A DNA stretch of 64,000 bases from Pyronema omphalodes (taxonomy: Eukaryota > Ascomycota > Pezizomycetes > Pezizales > Pyronemataceae), in the NCBI GenBank assembly GCA_024516155.1, contig JAJJXM010000029.1, positions 496,001-560,000 on the forward strand, written 5' to 3'. Below, piece after piece: positions 58,709 to 64,000 of the stretch; position 1 is the first letter of the stretch; every line of letters starts with the position of its first letter. A program made the translations under genes and the position numbers. Under the pieces are notes generated by a model, which saw only the letters and a list, made by a program, of their open reading frames with translations, was not told where the DNA came from and made no database searches.

Positions 58709-59750
58709 TTATAAAACTATCAATGAGATAAAGATACAATACATTGGATAATTCGCATCATTGCAGCATCCATCCGAAAATATTCCAACAACATGCCAAC
58801 AACTCTCAAGTCCCTTCTTCGGCCAAGTCCCAACAACCCACAGCTTCCTAAAAGACCGCTTTGAAATACATAAGATTCCCATGAAAGCACCCATAATAGC
58901 CCAAGATAAACCCAAAAGCTCCAAAACATCCAGAGTCAGCTTCCAGAAGTTGTGAGGTCAGAAAAAAGTAGGATATACGCACCGTGGAAAGGGTCCACAT
59001 CATTTGCCATGAACTGGAACAGGCAAATATACACATCATGAAGACCATGAACAAGCACCACAGAAACCAGCGTTTCTGCCATCTAGAAGAAAGTTCGCAG
59101 GAATAGAGCGATATCTCTATCGCGCAGGACGCCAGACTGCTCCAAATTTCCGTATTCGGATAATATTGGCTTTTTGGAATCCTGAGACAACCCACAATCG
59201 ATCGGGCCTCGCTAGGTAACCTTGGCAATGATGACAGGATATTCTGCTGGGAGATGCCCTTCAATAACCGTGCTCGTGGGTTTCTAGCCGGGGGGAACAG
59301 ACTGGAATGATGAAATAGTTCCTCAGAATCTCGACCAAGGGTGACGCTAACGATCATTCGGACTTTGAAATATGGCAAACACATTCCATATTGTGTGGAT
59401 TGGATCGTATTTGACGTTGTTTAAGTCGAGGGAATCTGACAATATTTATGGCTACTAAACTTATGGTTAGAGACATATTGTGTTGATTGAAAAGTGGATA
59501 CGAACTTGGTATTTCCATAATAATGGTAAACGAGGTGTCGAGATTCATTGCGTTGGCTGGCTAGAAGTATCATTGTTGTACACGACCAACACGAAAGATC
59601 GTGAAAACTAGAGATATGCGATACAGAAACCAGTATCACTGAAGGAAAGTAGCTGTAGTTTTCGAGGGTTATCCTTATTGTGCAATACGCCGGACTGCTC
59701 CAAACTACCGTCTTGGAATACATATTCGCTTCTTAGTAGACAACATACAG
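58709..59750 (-). pseudogene. Decayed family A copy with 5' flank and 3' hydrophobic exon
   Basis: The ATG-equivalent is at 59573. The order follows the intact copy: IPSSYPLFNQHNMSLTISLV, then LPYFKV, a deletion of about 20 bp, MIVSVTLGRDS, and a diverged middle. A 3' part (58820-58970) contains the putative intron GTGCGTATAT...TTTGG and LSWAIMGAFMGILCIS, shared with DNA after the intact gene at 24.8 kb. The 5' flank (59580-59750) matches that of the copy at 28.0 kb. There is no helicase sequence on the 3' side. Multiple stops and frameshifts are present. Confidence 0.8.
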
Positions 59751-59759
59751 CCGACAAGA

Positions 59760-60404
59760 CCTGGTGTTCTCAAGTCAATGGCATTGGCAACCCGGTCCAA
59801 GGTCAATCGCTGGCAGCTATTGAATATCATGACATATTCCGGACGAAGCAGAATCCGCCTTCTCCTTACATACCAGGGAGTAAATGCCGGCTGGAATTCG
59901 AAGTTGATACGTGGCAAGCAGAAGATGGTATCTTCCCGGTTTACTGTATCATCCAACAATTCTACTTCTACCATCATGGCAAGTAATCTGCGCACAATAA
60001 CCCGTGCATTCTTCACCAGTCCTTTCTGCACCGACAGATTCCGGCACAGGCTGAGGATTGTACCAACTTTCAGACCGGAGTGCATGATCAGGAATTCCGG
60101 GGGATCCGAGGAAGCTGAAATATTCAAGCAGAGCATCACATTGATTATTCTCCTCATCCTCCTTGATCTCATCCAAGCCATAGTAAACTCCTGTAATGAA
60201 TTAGCAACATTGCTTCGTGATGAGGAGGTGGAGGGAGACTAACTTTCTTCACCTTCTAGGCGGTCGATCATAATATCATTTAACTCGTCAACAAATCTGT
60301 TGAGAGGACTCAAGAATGCTCCCAGAGCCGCTGTATATGGGATCACAAGAATCTCAGGAGGGAATAGAAACTCTATTGCATCATCAAGAGAGGCTATCTG
60401 TTCC
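59760..60404 (-). pseudogene. Helitron (Pif1-like) helicase C-terminus, decayed
   Basis: The second copy of the helicase fragment reads SLDDAIEFLFPPEIL, AFLSPLNRFVDELNDIMIDR, LEGEE, then a 53-nt intron (60243-60191; donor GTTAGT, GCTAAT branch, TACAG), then RVYYGLDEIKEDEEN, SPGIPDHAL, a frameshift near 60085, LKVGTILSLCRNLSV, GLVKNARVIVRRLLAMM and FNSCQRLTLDRVANAIDLRT. It breaks off there and abuts the 5' flank of the family A copy at 59.75 kb. It is more complete at its N-terminal side than the copy at 28.7 kb. Confidence 0.85.
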
Positions 60405-60773
60405 ACCATCGTTGATGACACCCCAACCGCGCAGGACACTGGACTGCTCCAAGATTCCGTGTTCGGATAATTTTGACTTTTTGGAATCCTGAGACAACCA
60501 ACGACAGAGCGTGTCTTGTTGGGACTGGCCGTTGAACAACCGCGCTCGTGGGTTCCTAGCCGGAGGAAACAGACTGGAATGCTGAGATAGTTCTTAGAAT
60601 CTCGACCAAGGGTGATGCTGACGGTCATTCGGTAGATCTCCGGAGTTCCAATGACTTTGATGTATGACAAACACATTCCGTGTCGTGTGGATTACATTGT
60701 AGTTGTAGTTGTTCAAGCCGAGGGAATCCGACTATATTCATGGCCACTAAACTTATGGTTAAAGACGTATTGT
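60405..60773 (-). pseudogene. Family A copy truncated by LINE and fused to helicase
   Basis: It reads LSYIKVIGTPEIYRMTV, SKNYLSIPVC, then HERGCSTASPNKTRSVVG and WSSPVSCAVGVSSTMVEQIA, passing directly into helicase sequence at the same junction as the 28.65 kb copy. The family A similarity stops abruptly at about 60773, inside the part that encodes SLTISLV elsewhere, where the LINE 5' end begins. Confidence 0.75.
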
Positions 60774-61098
60774 CAGGTCACAGACACTGTTGACTCCCCA
60801 GACGAACCTACACAGCGATTTCGACCCCCCCCCCCCCCAGCTATCGCCACAACCACGCGGAAATTCACCAATTTTCGTGCGGCATTGTCTTTAGCTACTT
60901 CGATTTACCTTGCTGAAGCATTTTCAGACCAGGTCTGCTCTTTTTCGTTGTGCGAACAGCGAGGAGGAGTCCTCAGACCCCTGAGAAGGCCCCCGGCGAA
61001 GGCATCCATCAACCCCCCACATCAACAACAACTCTTTTCATCGAAATCACCTCGCTCCCCTCTCCATCTCATCGACAACAAACGATCCCGAGAAGCCG

Positions 61099-62893
61099 AT
61101 GACCTCCCGAGCTTCCGTTGCGAAGAAAAAACCTGTCCCTCCGGACATACCCTCCCTCCCAACGCTCGCACTCAGCAATCACGCTAGCGCAGAGCCGCAC
61201 GCCATTGATCACGTGCACGAAATAATGAACCTCGACACCGACGTCAGCGAATATGAAGACGCATCCCCCACCCCCTCCCCCACTCGACGCGCATCCACCC
61301 CCGAACCCACTCCACGCAACCGAGCCCCCGCAATCACCTCCCCCAGGACCCTCCAATCCATCCGCCTCAAGACGATGGACGCCTTTTCTGCAAACCCCCT
61401 CAAACGACCCGCACCGGCGACTTCGACCGCTCCGTCCGAACCGGACCGCGTGTACGGCGGAGGCATTCAAGACGCCCTCCGATCCGCGCAAAAAGCGAAA
61501 GAACCCGAACACGTCACTGTCCCAGCTGCCATAGCCGAAAGACTCCTCTCGACAGTCGCAGTCTACGCCGACCAGGCCCGCATTAACGATCGCAAAACGA
61601 ATGAACGTATCAACAAGGCGTTCCAGACCATGGACCGCGATAGAGCCACCATACGCGAAGTCCACGACATGCTCAGAACCCTCCTCCCCAACTACAAGCC
61701 CACCACCCCCGATGCCCCTTCCCCCATCCCCAACCCCCCCACTGACGCCCAAACCGCTGACCTTGTGACTTACTGGAAGGCCCGATGCTTCGCAGCAGAG
61801 GAAGCCCTCACTAAACATAACATCCCCGTCCCACCTTCCCCAGCATTCCCCCCCCCCCTCGTCTGAAGAAGCATGGACAGCCCCGAACGTCCCAGAGAAG
61901 CTCTTCGGCACAACCAAAGTGACCTTGCCCCAGCAAACCGCCCCTGCCCCCAAAACCCCCCGCAACCCCGCCCCCGCCCACCGTAAAAACCCCCCCAACA
62001 ACCAACCCCCGCGCCCTGTCCTCGTGCTCATCCCATGCCCTGACCCGGAAAACCTGACGGACGACATCAAAGTCCAGGTAGGTAATATGGTCAACCGCGC
62101 ACTACGTGAAGCCGAGGCACCAACGACTGTCGCTGTAGTGACTGTGCGTAAGGGCCCCTCAGGTAACCTCCTCTTGTCTCTCCCCCCGAATGCAACCCAC
62201 GATGAAATCTCCCAATTCCTCCCCGTCATGCACGACGCTGTTCAAGCGGTACACATGACCCTAGAGCGCCCCAGAATTGCCGAAAAATGGCACAAGCTAG
62301 CGGTCCATGGCATCCCTCTGGATGTATACCCTGATACGGCCGAAGGCATGGAAGCCCTCCAAAGCGAAATCGAGCGCAATAACGCTGTGCTACTAGCCCA
62401 AACCCCCCGCTATATGACTCACCCCGACAAACGCGCAGGCAAGGCCGCATCCAGTGTGATGATCGCCCTGAAAACAGCTGAGGATGCACAGCGTCTCAAG
62501 CGAGCAAAGGTCATCGTGAGATATGAGCCCCGGAAAGTCACCGACTATCACTCGGCCCGCCCCACTGACCAATGTCGCCGCTGTCTCCGCTTCGGTCACC
62601 ACCACGCGGTTTGCCCCTCCACAAAAAGCCCCACCTGCGCCCTATGCGCCGAACCACACTCCACCGACCTCCATACATGCCCACAATGCCCCAACCGTAA
62701 AGGGAAGGCATGCTCTCACATCCCCCTACAATGCGCCAACTGTAAGGAAGGCGACCACCCCGACACCGGCCACCCCGCATATCATCCCAAATGCCCGGCC
62801 CGCCTTGCTGTCGTCAAAGCAGCATGGGACAAAACCCGAGCACCCCGAACCACCCTGCATGAAAACACCACAGCCATGATGACTGATGCATAA
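61099..62893 (+). pseudogene. LINE ORF1 (gag-like, zinc knuckles) with one frameshift
   Basis: This RNA-binding protein of the retrotransposon is about 598 aa if read through. The first frame (61099-61866) gives a Pro/Ser-rich N-terminus and a likely coiled coil (VPAAIAERLLSTVAVYADQA). It shifts at an 11-base C run (61848-61858); the second frame continues SSEEAWTAPNVPEKLFGTTK and contains ENLTDDIKVQVGNMVNRAL, the basic RRM-like region and three CCHC-type knuckles: CRRCLRFGHHHAVC, CALCAEPHSTDLHTC and one starting CANCKEGDH. It ends TAMMTDA. The shift may be a sequencing error in the homopolymer or a true lesion. The stop overlaps the ORF2 ATG. Confidence 0.85.
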
Positions 62894-64000
62894 TCGGACA
62901 TCTTCGGCAGCCACCATTCACATTGTCTCCCATAATATAAACAGGAGCACCAACGCCCTAAACACACTCCTCAACGCCACCGGCAACACCGTAGACATAA
63001 TTCTCATACAAGAAGCGAATATCAAAAATACCCAGTACTTGACAACTCACCCCAACTTCCTCACTCTCGTTCCCCCCTCCCCCCATGGAGAAACTGTCAG
63101 AACGGCGGCGTACGTTACACGTACAAACCCCTTCCTACACATTACTCCCAGACCAGATATGAGCTCGGACCCTGACATGCAGGTGCTCGAAGTCTCCACC
63201 CCTCTCATTCCCACCTTTTACTTAATCAACATATATAATGAATGGGAACCCCATTCGAAGCAATACACCATCCCCCGCTCCCTCGCTACCCTCCCCCTCC
63301 CCAACAGATGCGTCATCACCGGAGACATGAACGCACACCATCCCCTCTGGAACAGTCACTACAAGCAGGTGACCAGAGCAGGAGAATTGGTGACGCTGAT
63401 AGAAGAGGAAGGATGGCAGCTCGCCAACATCCTTGACACCCCCACTTACCATTACAAGACAGGTCTCGGCTCCTCAGTATTGGACCTCACCCTATCCTCC
63501 CCCGCTATGACAAACGAAATCCAAAACTGGTGCACCGACGAGGAAGCTGCCACCGGTTCCGATCACGAAGTAATTCGCTTCCAGGTTCACTCGCAACACC
63601 CGGATATCGACTACACACAACAGCAACCCCGGCTCAATTGGAAAAGAACAAACTGGGAAGAGTTCGCGGACACTTTACTCCAGCTCACAGCCCAGACGTC
63701 TCCAAGGTGGAAGACCCTCCGGGAGAACCCTACTCCATCAAACCTAGACGACTGGGCGGCCTCCCTCCAAAACATCATCAACCAAGCGGCCCACAAGTCA
63801 ACCCCAATCCTACAGCACTCCCCCCGCTCGAAACGATGGTGGACACAGGAGCTTCGAGACACCAGGAAAGCTATGGTCCAAGCTCGCAAGAGGTGGAAAT
63901 GGGATAAAACCGCAACGACACTGGCTGAATTCCGCTCGAAACGCAACTCCCATTACAGAGCGGTTCGCCATGCCAAAGACAAACTTTGGAAAGAATACCT
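62886..64000 (+). CDS. LINE ORF2, endonuclease domain (partial)
   Basis: The open frame starts at an ATG overlapping the ORF1 stop (ATGCATAA) and stays open to the window edge (371 codons). It is an apurinic-type endonuclease of LINE retrotransposons, which nicks target DNA to prime reverse transcription. Motifs are intact: IVSHNINRS, IILIQEANI (catalytic Glu), INIYNEWEP, VITGDMNAHHPLWNSH, SSVLDLTLSS and ATGSDHEVIRF (catalytic Asp/His). The following segment (SKRWWTQELRDTRKAMVQAR) is the usual linker before the reverse transcriptase. Reinitiation after ORF1 through the stop-start overlap is likely. Confidence 0.9.
   Translation, partial: MHNRTSSAATIHIVSHNINRSTNALNTLLNATGNTVDIILIQEANIKNTQYLTTHPNFLTLVPPSPHGETVRTAAYVTRTNPFLHITPRPDMSSDPDMQVLEVSTPLIPTFYLINIYNEWEPHSKQYTIPRSLATLPLPNRCVITGDMNAHHPLWNSHYKQVTRAGELVTLIEEEGWQLANILDTPTYHYKTGLGSSVLDLTLSSPAMTNEIQNWCTDEEAATGSDHEVIRFQVHSQHPDIDYTQQQPRLNWKRTNWEEFADTLLQLTAQTSPRWKTLRENPTPSNLDDWAASLQNIINQAAHKSTPILQHSPRSKRWWTQELRDTRKAMVQARKRWKWDKTATTLAEFRSKRNSHYRAVRHAKDKLWKEY

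Larger units (their letters stand above)
60774..64000 (+). mobile_element. Tad1-like non-LTR retrotransposon (LINE), 5' part
   Basis: The element begins where family A homology ends and runs off the right edge. It has a 5' region of about 325 bp with a C14 run (60825-60838), an ORF1 with zinc knuckles, and an ORF2 starting with an AP-type endonuclease. Its base composition (C-rich plus strand) differs sharply from its surroundings. The reverse transcriptase, RNase H, 3' UTR and tail lie beyond the window. Confidence 0.9.

Noticed and set aside
59715..59735. Possible Helitron 5' terminus (TCTACTA-like) before the family A copies
   Set aside because: The TCTACTA match occurs in one copy only (TCTCCTA in the other) and is preceded by G, not the expected A. 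It is too weak to call an element end.
1..64000. tRNA, rRNA and riboswitch genes
   Set aside because: I scanned by eye for box A/box B pairs, tRNA-like cloverleafs and thiamine-type elements and found nothing convincing. A covariance-model search would be decisive.

Overview
The window reads as nuclear DNA of a filamentous ascomycete (Pezizomycotina). The genes carry short spliceosomal introns, mostly 46-120 nt, with GTATGT-like donors and CTAAC/CTAAT-like branch sites. The gene set is fungal: LYS2 alpha-aminoadipate reductase, HAP3/NF-YB, an LSD1-type demethylase with an HMG box, CKS1 and an RSC4-like double bromodomain protein. Genes are sparse, with long AT-rich gaps, micro- and minisatellites and decayed transposons. 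I cannot fix the class from the sequence alone.

Layout. 1-6.2 kb: two plus-strand genes for acidic, Trp-containing, internally repetitive proteins of unknown function. The first is cut by the left edge and followed by a 9-bp minisatellite; the second has a signal peptide. 8.98-10.46 kb: HAP3 on the minus strand, four exons. 12.06-12.83 kb: a decayed coding stretch (minus). 16.1-16.9 kb: a 739-bp hAT-type non-autonomous transposon with a perfect 8-bp target duplication. 17.9-18.8 kb: prefoldin subunit 2 (minus). 21.0-21.3 kb: a CMC2-type twin-CX9C protein (plus). 23.5-24.5 kb: the only intact copy of a repeated family, called family A here. 26.1-27.1 kb: a foldback element of about 1 kb. 28.0-29.4 kb: a decayed family A copy fused to a Helitron helicase C-terminus. 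31.1-32.8 kb: GTP cyclohydrolase II. 34.9-39.3 kb: LYS2. 41.95-45.6 kb: the LSD1-type demethylase. 46.4-46.9 kb: CKS1. 47.8-50.2 kb: an RSC4-like protein. 52.1-53.3 kb: a lipocalin/FABP-like protein. 53.6-54.3 kb: a FAS1-domain secreted protein. 58.7-60.8 kb: two more family A copies, one again joined to the helicase. 60.8-64.0 kb: a Tad1-like LINE that starts inside the last family A copy and runs off the right edge.

The conserved genes are housekeeping: lysine and riboflavin synthesis, protein folding, respiratory assembly, transcription and chromatin, and the cell cycle. They are not an operon or a biosynthetic cluster. A histone demethylase, CKS1 and a chromatin-remodeller subunit do sit within about 8 kb. 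The unusual content is the mobile layer: at least four copies of family A, two of them with the same junction to a Helitron helicase, with one copy kept open. Exon structures were worked out by eye from splice signals and family conservation.
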